Source of the DNA: Gibbula magus
Lineage: Eukaryota > Mollusca > Gastropoda > Trochida > Trochidae
Direction of reading: 5' to 3'
Assembly (NCBI GenBank): GCA_936450465.1
Contig: OW388292.1
Coordinates: 8,637,756 to 8,701,755, forward strand
DNA: 64,000 nt
The translations under genes and the position numbers were made by a program. The notes below the pieces were generated by a model that saw nothing but the letters and a program-made list of their open reading frames with translations, did not search any database and had not been told where the DNA came from. Positions 35,201 to 40,379 of this stretch are shown piece by piece; positions within the stretch are counted from its first letter, which is position 1; the number at the start of each line of letters is the position of its first letter.

Positions 35201-37276
35201 GGAGGGTTACACAGTGCCTCTTAGTATTAACACATGGATAGTTAGGACAGATGGAGGCACGTCGGGGAGGGTTACACAGTGCCTCTTAGTATTAACATGG
35301 ATAGCTAGGACAGATAGAGGCACGTCGGTGAAGGTTACACAGTGCCTCTTAGTATTAACATGGATAGTTAGGACAGATAGAGGCACGTCGGGAGGGTTAC
35401 ACAGTGCCTCTTAGTATTAACATGGATAGTTAGGACAGATAGAGGCACGTCGGGGAAGGTTATACAGTGCCTCTTAGTATTAACATGGATAGTTAGGACA
35501 GATAGAGGCACGTCGGGAGGGTTACACAGTGCCTCTTAGTATTAACACATGGATAGTTAGGACAGATAGAGGCACGTCGGGAGGGTTACACAGTGCCTCT
35601 TAGTATTAACATGGATAGTTAGGACAGATAGAGGCACGTCGAGGAAGGGTTACACAGTGCCTCTTAGTATTAACACATGGATAGTTAGGACAGATGAAGG
35701 CACGTCGGGGAGGGTTACACAGTGCCTCTTAGTATTAACATGGATAGTTAGGACAGATAGAGGCACGTCGGGAGGGTTACACAGTGCCTCTTAGTATTAA
35801 CACATGGATAGTTAGGACAGATGAAGGCACGTCGGTGAAGGTCACACAGTGCCTCTTAGTATTAACATGGATAGTTAGGATGTAATAAAGTGACAGTTTG
35901 TATGGTTTGTTTTACGTGTTCAGTGTCTAGTGAATTAAGGCACTGAGTTATGTTCCTATTGTCAAATCATCCATGTAGATCCGTAATTCCGATCCTTTGA
36001 CAATGTAGTGTAAGTTCTTGTATTGTATAAACCACATTAGTGCAATGTCACGATAATGTAATTAATTATTTTTTGAATTTGTACACAAATGGCTCATTTT
36101 GTAAGAGTGTGTTTTGTGAAGAGACTCAGTTTGATCCTGTTCTGCACAACATTATGTATAGTGGAGCTTTGAGATTCTGTATTGGATGATTGCAGCCCTG
36201 TTATTTACTATTGGATCTTTACGTGAATTCGAGTCTAGGGTAGGTATGGAACTTTATAAGAAGTGGCGTAGAAAACAATAGTGTTTTGGAGCGGCAAATA
36301 ACCATTTCATATATCATAAAATAATCCATCTCAACGTGGCCTACGATATAATCTAGATTATTAGATAAGTAATAAAAACAGAACTCAAATTCATCGAGCT
36401 ATAATTAAAGGTTCGTGAACTTCATGAAACTGATATATTTAAAATAAGATTACTACATAATAAAATAGAATGTAAATGGGGTGTATTTAATCACGGGATT
36501 TCCTTGATGAATAAATGATTTTTGAAAACTCAAAAGTATCCTATTCAAACTACGAAAAGTAAACTTATACGAATATTGCGTGAAATAAATGCGAGCGAGT
36601 GTTTGAAGTGTTGGATTAGAGTGACTCTCCGGGTAACTGTGTTGATTAACGTCTGACAGATCAATATTGATCCTGCCTGCTATTGGGATATTGATCGTGA
36701 GAGAGCAAATACGTGTACTGTAGTCGGGTAGGGGGGTGATAACAGCATGTTCCATGTACACGCGCACACAACTCAACACTTTCTGTTTTTAAATGAACAA
36801 AGATCCATACTGTCTTTTTGCACGATGAGTGACGTTGATTGTTTTTTCTTGTACTCAGCTTACAAATAATCTAACTTGGACTAAGACTTAAAGCAGCTTC
36901 TTTTATACAGTAAATGGTTGACTGGGCCTCTGAAGTCCTTCTACTACAAGCTGATCGTAATGTGTGTATATATGTAAGATCAATACGAAAACAATACAAT
37001 AACTTGCAACAATTGTAATGAGCATGTCTTTGCATTCCGAAAAAGCATCACAAGCAGAATTGATACTTGGCTAAGAAGGTATTTTTTTTAGCTATTTTTT
37101 AAACGACCAAGTTTTTTTATGATTTTGAAGCTATTTCAAGTTTTTGAAATCTATAACAAGTCCATATATAGAGAATTGATATGTTCTGATTAAGTTAATG
37201 TTTATGAATGATGAAAATAAATACTTACACACACACATATTAAGAAAAGAACACTATATCCAATATTTGTCGCCAT
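1122..37276 (-). CDS. Large multi-exon DSL-family (Notch-ligand-like) mucin protein with 25 tandem repeat modules; 3' end beyond window
   Basis: I joined 60 exons with conserved splice sites and consistent phase from the start codon at 37276 to the donor at 1122, about 10.06 kb of coding sequence (about 3,350 codons). Residues 1-16 begin a signal peptide; an MNNL domain follows to about residue 75, a C2-like part to about 150 and a DSL domain at about 155-210. Then come an Asn-glycosylation-rich region (218-331), an EGF-like fragment (332-358), a Ser/Thr mucin stalk (360-550) and half plus 25 tandem alpha/beta repeats. By family knowledge MNNL-C2-DSL binds Notch receptors, so a secreted or membrane-bound cell-surface ligand is inferred. 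No transmembrane segment is seen; the C-terminus lies left of the window. The EGF array normal in Delta/Jagged proteins is absent. Exon boundaries are inferred from sequence only; alternative splicing is likely in such a modular gene. It could also be two genes if transcription ends within the repeats, but unbroken phase argues against that. Confidence 0.85.
2760..3327 (-). CDS. Repeat module 24 (exons 3071-3327 and 2760-2823)
   Basis: Reads TNVFRVTNLRYTLKTQSSSV, helix NDQLTSSINNQST, strand DNLYTTREVFLSGYTSKLDR, helix VSQAIQMAWATKTG. For the short exon the acceptor GTCCAG|GTGTG was chosen; the nearer TGTGCAG would give an early stop. It encodes QVTKVTGQVSHTDLYSDTE, a divergent version. Confidence 0.75.
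4029..4088 (-). repeat. tRNA-derived SINE remnant
   Basis: On the minus strand an A-box-like GCTGGTAGAGCG is followed about 30 bases later by GGGTCGACCC, a B-box-like sequence missing one base. The order and spacing fit a tRNA-derived SINE head. No intact tRNA cloverleaf is formed. Confidence 0.4.
4147..4884 (-). CDS. Repeat module 23 (exons 4622-4884 and 4147-4207)
   Basis: Reads VTLTNILYTVRINGKLSQTD, strand LYRLDEMFEVKIQVSAEMKS, helix ESGLFSAWMALFSQ, donor CAAG|GTAATG. The short exon has two cysteines (SCGACEIRIVRGESLLTSN). A MITE-like element sits 88 bases beyond the long exon's donor; reading through that donor stays open up to the element. Confidence 0.8.
4350..4534. mobile_element. MITE-like element with terminal and nested inverted repeats, TA flanks
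   Basis: The ends read CCAGTCTGATTAAAATCGAC (4352-4371) and its near-perfect reverse complement (4513-4532, one mismatch). TA dinucleotides flank both sides (4348-4349, 4535-4536), as for Tc1/mariner target duplications. A second inverted pair (CTATCGGGATACGAAC and GTTCGTATCCCGGTAG) is nested inside. It is about 185 bp and non-coding. Confidence 0.7.
5159..5957 (-). CDS. Repeat module 22 (exons 5704-5957 and 5159-5219)
   Basis: Reads AVISRISLFALNGTNVIDPD, helix VDNILTTLKTNG, strand FTAYTGNTAVRHQTCFTLLL, helix IKDTIEKAWVNTTG. The short exon is NDRTEVILNKREMFVGEFG. Confidence 0.8.
6256..6828 (-). CDS. Repeat module 21 (exons 6551-6828 and 6256-6310)
   Basis: Reads STSVWRQLFLVKIGNKYITP, strand NYETLNVASLSALYSRADMQ, helix EKDYEVFYRSLAQSWNETYS. 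The short exon is VITINVQSNEEYIGDNG, close in sequence to that of module 1. Confidence 0.82.
7127..7691 (-). CDS. Repeat module 20 (exons 7426-7691 and 7127-7193)
   Basis: Reads ESVWRLSYIITGHSQIVSST, strand TYAIVDVTESVRIEEMFSLH, helix LLASVRTAVHTLTDG. The short exon is strongly basic (SLDMDVERKGQTEFRKKLKP) and lacks the Glu-Glu pair. Confidence 0.8.
7913..8670 (-). CDS. Repeat module 19 (exons 8387-8670 and 7913-7961)
   Basis: Reads GKLWKISYSLHRESMMVDSR, helix DLEEVKSILTTKF, a Pro/Ser loop (SPSLLTSPVPPSTYL), strand DLFYIHLRHRVATVD, helix FEASLELFWEGKIM. The short exon of 49 bases is DVSAKILRQEEELEVSG. Confidence 0.8.
8910..9404 (-). CDS. Repeat module 18 (exons 9136-9404 and 8910-8979)
   Basis: Reads VISRLVYYLTMDGTVLTSQD, helix NATDLQKVLTSYLT, strand QYEVVIETDIEIFQYESLFV, helix VEFETRLETSWQQRFG. 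The short exon (NLSNVTTNILLQEEMISSST) carries two N-glycosylation sites. Confidence 0.82.
9663..10255 (-). CDS. Repeat module 17 (exons 9954-10255 and 9663-9726)
   Basis: The longest long exon (302 bases): MSVWQVSAFIYYGAIEVVPY is followed by a Gly/Tyr loop (VPGWGFYGGYNTINM), helix TTLKSEVESQNI, strand QVTVLEITGEGLRRRESSLS, helix ISLALESLWVGR. The RRR in the middle strand is a possible processing site. The short exon is NTSALVDIARQEELVDIQG. Confidence 0.8.
10597..11085 (-). CDS. Repeat module 16 (exons 10814-11085 and 10597-10639)
   Basis: Reads ETVWKVEYLLRQNNSVVDAL, helix TSTIQSQLSIAFG, strand GYVITEFKRHQIIDYRHKVQ, helix VNIEMALNNTYSLP. Its short exon is only 43 bases (AKFLFRSEELIDIYG), the smallest in the gene; it lacks the usual N-terminal strand residues but keeps the EELI motif. 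Confidence 0.8.
11283..11959 (-). CDS. Repeat module 15 (exons 11679-11959 and 11283-11337)
   Basis: Reads KTFFKILYFVEQNGTIADSL, helix LDVAILKSELIDF, strand NTVVDIKEELVTRVDTLFSF, helix LEVILQQEFSTKM, with Phe in place of the first and last Trp. The short exon is KDLSVSILRQARYLTVTG. Confidence 0.8.
12151..12681 (-). CDS. Repeat module 14 (exons 12428-12681 and 12151-12217), probable GC donor
   Basis: Reads ESAWRYLVSISVDGKVLHPL, strand LTIASIHETVYTFRSSFSFL, helix IKIALTRAWEKHGG. The phase-correct end is GGAG|GCATGT (GC donor); the alternative GTAACA at 12405-12410 leaves the wrong phase. The short exon has two cysteines (YTNCSCLDFVLGSIHEVVDR). Confidence 0.72.
12950..13489 (-). CDS. Repeat module 13 (exons 13200-13489 and 12950-13013), GC donor
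   Basis: Reads KSYWELVYFVTSNDTAGEAT, helix VTTLLSEEIANMT, strand HAYEVMTSVGKLYRTDLAFS, helix LREYIDQTVRQTIDG. The long exon ends GATG|GCAAGT, a GC rather than GT donor; no GT donor in the correct phase is nearby. The short exon is ETVAVQFLKVEEITTGTL. Confidence 0.78.
13739..14439 (-). CDS. Repeat module 12 (exons 14165-14439 and 13739-13793)
   Basis: Reads KSFWSWTYSLKFNSTILTRL, a highly charged first helix (KELKVKVKAEVEKIQ), strand NYVLVDTTEILEYSKHFPLY, helix KQHLEKVWTEERG, then VDVQIDVLKQQELVDNSG. A (TA)n tract lies just inside the following intron. Confidence 0.82.
14034..14083. repeat. (TA)n microsatellite
   Basis: About 25 uninterrupted TA dinucleotides in the intron after the long exon of repeat module 12. 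Confidence 0.95.
14603..15141 (-). CDS. Repeat module 11 (exons 14873-15141 and 14603-14657)
   Basis: Reads ETTWRVDYGVYINGTRVDAS, helix STADLQKRLLFEG, strand NSVVDISSTQ, helix VNVTSTVEKSWASILNVSG with donor GTTTGT. The short exon is SELQVEFKKSKEYVDKEG. Confidence 0.82.
15483..16634 (-). CDS. Repeat module 10 (exons 16363-16634 and 15483-15546)
   Basis: A divergent, Lys/Ser/Phe-rich copy: SEWKLTYTVKKDGVTIHSKP, FNFKSKFGLGYKFSFSSKK, helix SKYSYMEEKLSEAITAINT. Its short exon (SSSLSVKILGQREMVTETG) was chosen over a similar-looking segment at 15,655-15,717 because only it has a polypyrimidine acceptor (CATTTACCAG) in the right phase. Confidence 0.75.
15655..15717 (-). pseudogene. Relic short exon of the repeat gene
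   Basis: The minus strand encodes TFSCIQERLIEVIAIKYM before a GTAATG donor, matching the short-exon pattern (strand, E-x-L/V-I near the end). No AG acceptor lies just upstream in the correct phase, and a good short exon already exists 110 bases downstream, so it is probably a decayed duplicate. Confidence 0.4.
15785..16215. repeat. Degenerate 20-21 bp minisatellite
   Basis: About 20 imperfect copies of a unit like GTGTCACAGTATATCATCAA, with TCATAGTGTACC and other variants. It lies in the intron between the two exons of repeat module 10. Confidence 0.85.
16800..17330. repeat. Dispersed repeat with three internal tandem copies and a GGACGGA tail
   Basis: Three copies of a 133-145-bp unit (each with ATCTACAATTTAG and CTTTTCAGCTCT or close variants, starting near 16861, 16994 and 17139) are followed by a GGAT/CGGAC tract, GCCGGACACCATGCCATGCC and a palindromic CATCGGGCCTTTCAGGCCTG end. 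I recognise this tail as common in bivalve sequence; the parent transposon class is unknown to me. Confidence 0.6.
18205..19384 (-). CDS. Repeat module 9 (exons 19125-19384 and 18205-18265)
   Basis: A canonical copy: REWRIGYHIEVNGTIIRPEE, helix TTELRTSLKAV, strand NMTYIAKENMAALYLRSKIH, helix KEDYEKFRLSLEQYYRNKTG, then NISVVLGPMEEVITSEG. The intron between the two exons holds a large hairpin element at 18,822-18,987. Confidence 0.82.
18822..18987. mobile_element. Near-perfect hairpin (foldback/MITE-like)
   Basis: Two arms of about 75-80 bases starting AATAAAGTTCGCTGTACCC on the left and ending with its inverted copy on the right, separated by only about 15 bases around 18,898-18,912. The arms differ at only a few positions, so the element is young or maintained. 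It lies in the intron of repeat module 9. Confidence 0.85.
19674..20223 (-). CDS. Repeat module 8 (exons 19964-20223 and 19674-19728)
   Basis: Reads ISVWRLYYFIEYDGFTVASL, then a Trp/Phe-rich centre (MFYHWTDLDLSFWNFRFFLHF), and helix KTDYAKVEASIIKSWRKENK. The short exon is AVIDTQTEVITETG. Confidence 0.82.
20430..21030 (-). CDS. Repeat module 7 (exons 20756-21030 and 20430-20499)
   Basis: Reads TTYWRLVYFLSWKASEKLIY, strand TTYTVVDYS, strand SSAFRLLTSTALTESYTS, helix NLKSTWCETITN. The 70-base short exon (NFNCNRASFTVIRPQYIKLS) has lost the Glu-Glu pair and carries a cysteine that could pair with the one beside the conserved Trp. Confidence 0.78.
21250..22099 (-). CDS. Repeat module 6 (exons 21834-22099 and 21250-21307)
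   Basis: Starts ERCWKLYLVIMKGSTTMYPS and includes YFYHFQLHFRERVSKKDCFR with helix LETAWMAQ. Two cysteines (after ER and in KKDC) are unusual for these repeats and could pair. The donor CAAT|GTAATT is weak. The short exon is VNVSVQIGRVEEVISTEG, the clearest version of its motif. Confidence 0.8.
22317..22819 (-). CDS. Repeat module 5 (exons 22542-22819 and 22317-22380)
   Basis: Tyr/Leu-rich copy: ELVTRIYYTYYEDKMIVRPV, helix EYLPTFHTTFGYQL, strands VQYEVYTGP and LTQLYFTSEIARLD, helix ending LNLYLG. The conserved final Trp is replaced. The short exon ends IEVTIRRQEEYYVTNSTT. Confidence 0.8.
23161..23226. repeat. (TA)n microsatellite
   Basis: About 33 TA units with one TG interruption, 19 bases beyond the donor of the short exon at 23,246. 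Length change here could affect that splice site. Confidence 0.95.
23246..23897 (-). CDS. Repeat module 4 (exons 23629-23897 and 23246-23300)
   Basis: Domain reads LVDMWLYFLTKRGQIIDGTQ, helix SNLSAHVQV, strands YTLTTGTDLV and LHLTVLFRG, helix ending LLDTWNLTLTAGG, then KILVSAYEELITETG. An 18-base purine/AG-rich acceptor is not needed; both acceptors are pyrimidine rich. Confidence 0.8.
24215..24316. repeat. 20-bp minisatellite, five copies
   Basis: Unit ACTATAGTGTAGTGACCAAT, five nearly identical copies in the intron upstream (in gene sense) of module 4. Confidence 0.9.
24536..26261 (-). CDS. Repeat module 3, long exon split in two (26100-26261, 25771-25886) plus 24536-24599
   Basis: An extra intron interrupts the domain between its two halves: MYVTKVLYITNTG...LYNGTDIFR, then YSFHLGLYVLGEVDGEHDSD and a helix ending LESAWQSHLISHEG. 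The short exon ending VTVEKYISKSG accepts the one base left by 25771, so it splices here directly, bypassing a degenerate half exon near 24,900. Confidence 0.75.
24815..25000 (-). pseudogene. Relic half exon of the repeat domain
   Basis: The minus strand encodes SSYKYRLNIDFNNSSPLLRL and then ELVTQNNTIENSYWDG, the second half of the repeat (strand, helix ending in Trp). Its only nearby donor (GTTTTA) leaves the wrong phase and no good acceptor or partner short exon was found. The flanking exons splice in phase without it. Confidence 0.5.
25466..25640. repeat. Degenerate repeat of about 55-60 bp
   Basis: Three to four imperfect copies containing CTGATACAAAATGTGTGTAA or close variants. The rest of the 1.1-kb intron around it (24,600-25,770) shows only the relic half exon. 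Confidence 0.6.
26434..27096 (-). CDS. Repeat module 2 (exons 26852-27096 and 26434-26497)
   Basis: The long exon starts EEVARIYYFLYTENEMLDPA and ends either at NGENRTKG (donor at 26851) or 18 bases earlier at WNG (donor GTGAGA at 26869); both keep the frame. The short exon gives SSVRVYLLRAERYVTAIG, lacking the Glu-Glu pair. Confidence 0.78.
27280..27908 (-). CDS. Repeat module 1 (exons 27655-27908 and 27280-27346)
   Basis: The long exon encodes VLMVEVAYTVNISSASLNVS, a helix with VSPTRAQLSLSV, the strand FIYLAYSFSLYI and a helix ending LLDLWSRN. The short exon gives TILNITTAATEEYIGPNG. The pair totals 321 bases (107 codons). Confidence 0.8.
28321..28384 (-). CDS. Short exon completing the half repeat after the mucin stalk
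   Basis: Encodes ELTEGSYNITVVHIRGGLGE then DG, ending at GTGAGT. It supplies the last beta strand (NITVVHI) of the half repeat begun in the mucin exon, establishing the short-exon pattern used by all later modules. Confidence 0.8.
28883..29581 (-). CDS. DSL-mucin gene exon 8: Ser/Thr mucin stalk plus half repeat
   Basis: A single 699-bp exon encodes about 190 residues that are mostly Ser and Thr with Pro and Glu (runs such as TTTTTD, TSSTTETTYSTTETPSTT), the composition of an O-glycosylated mucin stalk. It then turns acidic and ends with YSVELEADEEELEG...LLVEAWSQANTHFTG, which is the second half (strand plus helix ending in Trp) of the repeat domain. A stalk of this kind would hold the DSL head away from the repeat region. 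The opposite strand is open by codon complementarity and is not a gene. Confidence 0.85.
30073..30153 (-). CDS. DSL-mucin gene exon 7: EGF-like fragment
   Basis: Encodes GYFDACQGLGTCVRYG and DYYCCCNG. The C-x5-C-x(n)-CxC spacing resembles the middle of an EGF-like domain but there are too few cysteines for a complete one. It follows a good TTTTCAG acceptor and ends at GTAGGG; both ends are phase 1. Confidence 0.7.
30511..30849 (-). CDS. DSL-mucin gene exon 6: glycosylation-rich spacer with repeat-like features
   Basis: Encodes 113 residues with at least five N-x-S/T sites (NRS, NIT, NST, NET, NQT). Its later half (FFANRLFLETQTKVSDYNET...MNGNVQLNG) has the beta-helix-beta rhythm of the downstream repeats and ends DRLEG, so it may be a divergent founder copy. 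Phase 1 in and out. Confidence 0.75.
31270..31472 (-). CDS. DSL-mucin gene exon 5: DSL domain
   Basis: The exon encodes VHVEHTCDKYFYQADCSKKC, then CTGHYECDDISGEKICHTGW and RGDSC. This gives the DSL signature: Cys-x3-aromatic-aromatic-x3-Cys-x3-Cys, the GHY-x-C step, the central Cys, and a terminal GWxGxxC. Six cysteines occupy the expected order. The usual basic-acidic step after the third Cys (PRDD in vertebrates) is PANDC here, with an extra cysteine, so receptor affinity may differ. After the domain only a short tail (ELIAGSEPDCSVYQ) follows instead of a full EGF repeat. Confidence 0.88.
31898..32040 (-). CDS. DSL-mucin gene exon 4: C2-like region
   Basis: Begins ETYKLIINVTDVDPDE, which lines up with the 'sLiieawD.d' strand and acidic loop that precedes the DSL domain in Delta/Jagged, and ends TVKPTR. 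It has two potential N-glycosylation sites (NVT, NGT). Phase 0 in, phase 2 out. Confidence 0.8.
32483..32573 (-). CDS. DSL-mucin gene exon 3: end of MNNL / start of C2-like region
   Basis: Encodes SQEQDCLSLTPEEDISKK and then NLTEKFSFDVLE. The acceptor was chosen at TTCAG|ATCTCAG because the nearer AG, seven bases downstream, would shift the frame into a stop. It ends in phase 0 at GTAAAA. The acidic, Phe-rich end corresponds to the strand that begins the C2-like region before the DSL domain in Notch ligands. Confidence 0.8.
32574..33550. other. Intron of the DSL-mucin gene, no feature seen
   Basis: AT-rich sequence between the C2-like and MNNL exons. No ORF, repeat or motif that I can support. 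Confidence 0.5.
33551..33720 (-). CDS. DSL-mucin gene exon 2: MNNL (Notch ligand N-terminal) domain
   Basis: The exon carries SGTIKVTITNYENPS followed by GRCCDGVDKVGC and CDHSFEICVRHTNTG. The GxCCDG core, the downstream paired cysteines and the FxxCV/L segment match the MNNL domain of Jagged/Delta ligands. The acceptor (CTGTCCTCAG) lies exactly at the edge of a 63-bp minisatellite that fills intron 1. The donor is GTATTTG, leaving two bases for the next codon. Confidence 0.85.
33721..35880. repeat. 63-bp minisatellite, about 34 copies, filling the 3' part of intron 1
   Basis: Unit contains ATGGATAGTTAGGACAGATA, GAGGCACGTCGGGGAGGGTT and ACACAGTGCCTCTTAGTATT; copies vary between 61 and 66 bases by small indels (GGGG/GGG, an extra CA before ATGG). 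The terminal unit merges with the splice acceptor of the MNNL exon at 33,720. Short ORFs on both strands are artefacts of a 63-base period. Confidence 0.95.
35881..37228. other. 5' part of intron 1, no clear feature
   Basis: Unique AT-rich sequence. A minus-strand ORF at 36453-36779 (ICSLTINIPIAGRINIDLSD) has no recognised motif and no convincing splice sites. Confidence 0.5.
37229..37276 (-). CDS. DSL-mucin gene exon 1: start codon and signal peptide
   Basis: Encodes 16 residues, MATNIGYSVLFLICVC, ending at a GTAAGT donor in phase 0. The chosen ATG has A at -3 and G at +4 and opens directly into a hydrophobic core (SVLFLICVC) that continues into the next exon, as expected for a secretory signal peptide. 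In-frame upstream ATGs to 37384 would add an N-terminal extension without signal character, so they are disfavoured. Confidence 0.75.
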
Positions 37277-37490
37277 TGTACATCCATTAAGTACTGAAAT
37301 CCAGACGAAGAGGGGAAGCGCTCTCCAATCGCCAACTGTTACCGCTCGGCTCTTATCAATGAATAACGACTCGACCAATATCAAAAGATATGAAACGTCT
37401 TTGAAAATTCCCCAACTGGGCTTGGTATGTTTGCCCCACTTGGATAAGTGATCGGGGTGTGGTGACAGGGTAAGGGGTGCGAGGGACCGC

Positions 37491-37500
37491 TCATATATCC
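37491..37500 (-). promoter_or_regulatory. Possible TATA box for the DSL-mucin gene
   Basis: The minus strand reads GGATATATGA here, about 215 bases upstream of the start codon at 37276. That would place transcription start near 37465 with an unspliced 5' leader of about 190 bases. It is a single short motif and may be chance. Confidence 0.25.
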
Positions 37501-37872
37501 CTCCGACGTCAAATAGTTCTCCAACGATGACGTCGCTAATCTTGAGAATTGAGCAATGTCGTATGAGAAGGAGTCGGGTGCGGGAGTAACAGTTTTATGT
37601 TTTAATTAATACATTTATGTTATCTCTTCAAAAATGTGTTCAATCGAAAATAGGTTGCTGTAAAACATTTCTCATTAAAACCGCTTTTCAGGTTTTTATA
37701 AAAGACAAATGTTTTATTTGTTACATAACGCTATGAGATATATCTAGCTTTCGGTATTCTTCAACTGAAATTTGGCTGTATTGATCCGACAAATGGTATA
37801 ACTTTGTCATGTAACTCTTATCGTTGTTATAACCCAAGCCTTGTGTCGTGAACAAATAGCGGATCAATTCGA

Positions 37873-38138
37873 CTAGGAGATATTCAAGAGGGGATCAGAT
37901 ACATCAGACTTGTCACCCGCTCCTCCAACTAGCACCGATACTTTCACTGCCCGTGTGTCAGTAGACAGTTTGAACTGGACTGTACGTTGTACTACTGATA
38001 AAGCATGCTTTACTCTTCTACCATGTGAGTTTGTGCCTCGAGAGAAACTACATTCTTCATTGACATATTTAATGTTTACGATTGTGCATACGTTGCACAC
38101 AGTGCAGGAACTGGCACAGAATGTGTGTTGATTTATCT
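37873..38138 (-). CDS. Candidate orphan terminal exon, Cys-containing, function unknown
   Basis: A 154-codon ORF ends here. Its downstream part follows a plausible acceptor (GATTTGTTTAG at 38139-38140) and encodes CASSCTVCNVCTIVN, an E-E-C step, SHGRRVKH and a Val-rich tail ending in TAG. Clustered cysteines followed by a dibasic site recall the end of a ZP module, but the spacing is not diagnostic. The acceptor phase (1) would accept the EGF exon of the neighbouring fibrinogen-domain gene, so an alternative last exon is possible. It may also be chance. Confidence 0.3.
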
Positions 38139-39685
38139 CTAAACAAATCATTACGTTGTAATGCATGTGGCGTATAACAGGGCAGATGGTGTACACGAGA
38201 TATGTAATGGTATGATTTATCATTTCGTGATCAGAGTTTGAACTTGAAGCTAAGTTGTCATATGAAAAGGATCTATCAAGTTGACCTCCCAATACTCCCT
38301 CCTTCCAGCCGTGTGAGTAAACAAACAAGTCCCCCAATTAGCATTTATTCACTTATCACCTGGGTTTACAAATTAGAATTTAAACTATGCAGCAGCCTAA
38401 TAAAGAATTTATTACACACTCCTGTTGTAATAAGTAAATCGACGTTTCGAGAGGTGCAATAATAAGTTCGATGACGTACATACACAAACACACAACCACA
38501 AGTTTCCCAAAGGGAGTGGAGTACTCAAAGGCTTTTTAATCTCCTTGCAACTGCCAATGCGTTCTTCGTAATCTGAAAAATAATTTGACAGCATTAACAA
38601 AATCGGTGTCCGGTGTTTTACCCTCTTAACTATCTATTTATATTTTGGAATTATTTTTTTTAGTTTTATGATATAAAACTTTCAAGTATAAAAAACGCAA
38701 CTTTAATGTTATCATTTTCATAGAATGATTTTGAGGGAAATGTTCATGAATTTTATGAAAATAAAAATAAAACCTTTCTATCATGATGGTTTCACACTTT
38801 TGAAAATTGAGTTGCTCATATTATTAACTAATAAGTTAGATTACTGAAAAACACAATTATATTTACAATATGTTTATTGATATCTTTAAGTTCTCTATGA
38901 TATAGTTAAGGGAGAATGTTGACCTTATCCATTGTCTATAGCTATTTGTACTTATAAAACTGTTAAATTATGGTGTACACTATGTATAATGACAGATTCT
39001 AGAGTTGTAAAAAGTTGTAATGTGTTAATATTAGATTCTTCAAATCATAAAACAAACTGGGCATCACAAATTTAGAATATTCTCTACATTCTCAGACATC
39101 TCTTTTACATATTCAGTATTTAGTATTCAGTAATATTAAATATTCAATGTTTTCTTCTTTTTTAAATCACATTTGGTGTCTTAGAATTACATAAAACTTT
39201 ATCAATTTAAACATTTCGATCAGTCCTTGGTAAATTCACACAGTCTCCAAATTGAAACCGGTCAATATGTTAACCAACTCAGATCAAATAGATTATGCAT
39301 TGTATGCAAATATAACCTTATATGGAATCAATTTCATTTTATGCCGGTATGTTAATTTCTTTAAGAGGCATTTCTTATTTAAGAGCCATTAAGAAGTTGG
39401 TAATATGAAGAGTTAACAAATGTATGGATTTACAACTTCTTTATTGCAAAGATATGTGACGTTTCGGTGTAGATACTGGTATGTTATAAAGAATTAAGAT
39501 GCTTGTGTTAACCATACACAGTTTATTCAAGTCCAACTATTTGTAGATTCAAAATTTCTCAAGGCAACTGACAATCAATACATAATATATAACCACTTTT
39601 ATGCACAGTGCAATACATCTTAGAAAACCCCCTACTTCAACAATAAGTTATTACCAATTATGTAAAATAACGTACTGTACATTAC

Positions 39686-39691
39686 TTTATT
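39686..39691 (-). terminator. Possible poly(A) signal of the PAN-EGF-fibrinogen gene
   Basis: AATAAA on the minus strand about 690 bases after the stop codon at 40380. It is one of few candidates in the downstream stretch; usage is unproven. Confidence 0.25.
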
Positions 39692-40379
39692 TGTCATTTA
39701 TACACATATCTTTGCTCTGTTAAACCAAACTGTAGCCTCGGTCTATGACCTCCACTACAAATGAAAAAAAGATCGATTCTCAATGACGTTTCTATTGAAA
39801 ATCTTACAACACACAATCACATCTACTGATCAATAACTAAAAGCATAACAAGAAATTATCAAAACATCGAAGCCTCATGTCATGAATACATTAAATCCTA
39901 TATGCAATGTAAGTAGTAGGTTGTTTACGTTGACGTTGACAAAATTCTATAACCATTCATTCATAACCATTACAATGACTTATCGTAAAGCAAATGTCGA
40001 CAAAATAGTTATTCAAAATTGAATATTTCCACTGCAGTACAGGTTATGGTTGGTGCATTGGCTTATGGCGCATTGACTTATGGCGCATTGACTTATGGAT
40101 TTAAGCTGTATTTAACACTGTGCATCATGTCAGTGGCCTTGCGTACCACTAGCCCTTCAGTCTTGTTCTGTAGCGCCATTGTTTCATCCCCGGAATGTAC
40201 TAAAAACAATGTTAAGAATATACAATAATCAGAATGAGCAATGTTTTGAACAGAAAAGTTCAACAGTCATTCCAAACTTGGCCATTGGTGAACGAATGTC
40301 TTTTGGGATTCTGCAAGTTGCAATTTTGAAAATACATACTCTAGATAGCAAATATGACAGTTATTTGATGTGAACTCCC

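Larger units (their letters stand above)
37501..40379. other. Intergenic region between the two minus-strand genes
   Basis: Apart from the orphan ORF at 37,873-38,337 and a possible poly(A) signal near 39,690 I see only AT-rich sequence. It must hold the promoter of the DSL-mucin gene. Confidence 0.5.

Noticed and set aside
33684..35414. Short ORFs on both strands within the 63-bp minisatellite
   Set aside because: Artefacts of a 63-base period without start context, signal or domain.
36453..36779. Minus-strand 108-codon ORF in intron 1 as an extra exon
   Set aside because: No convincing splice sites and exon 1 joins exon 2 in phase without it.
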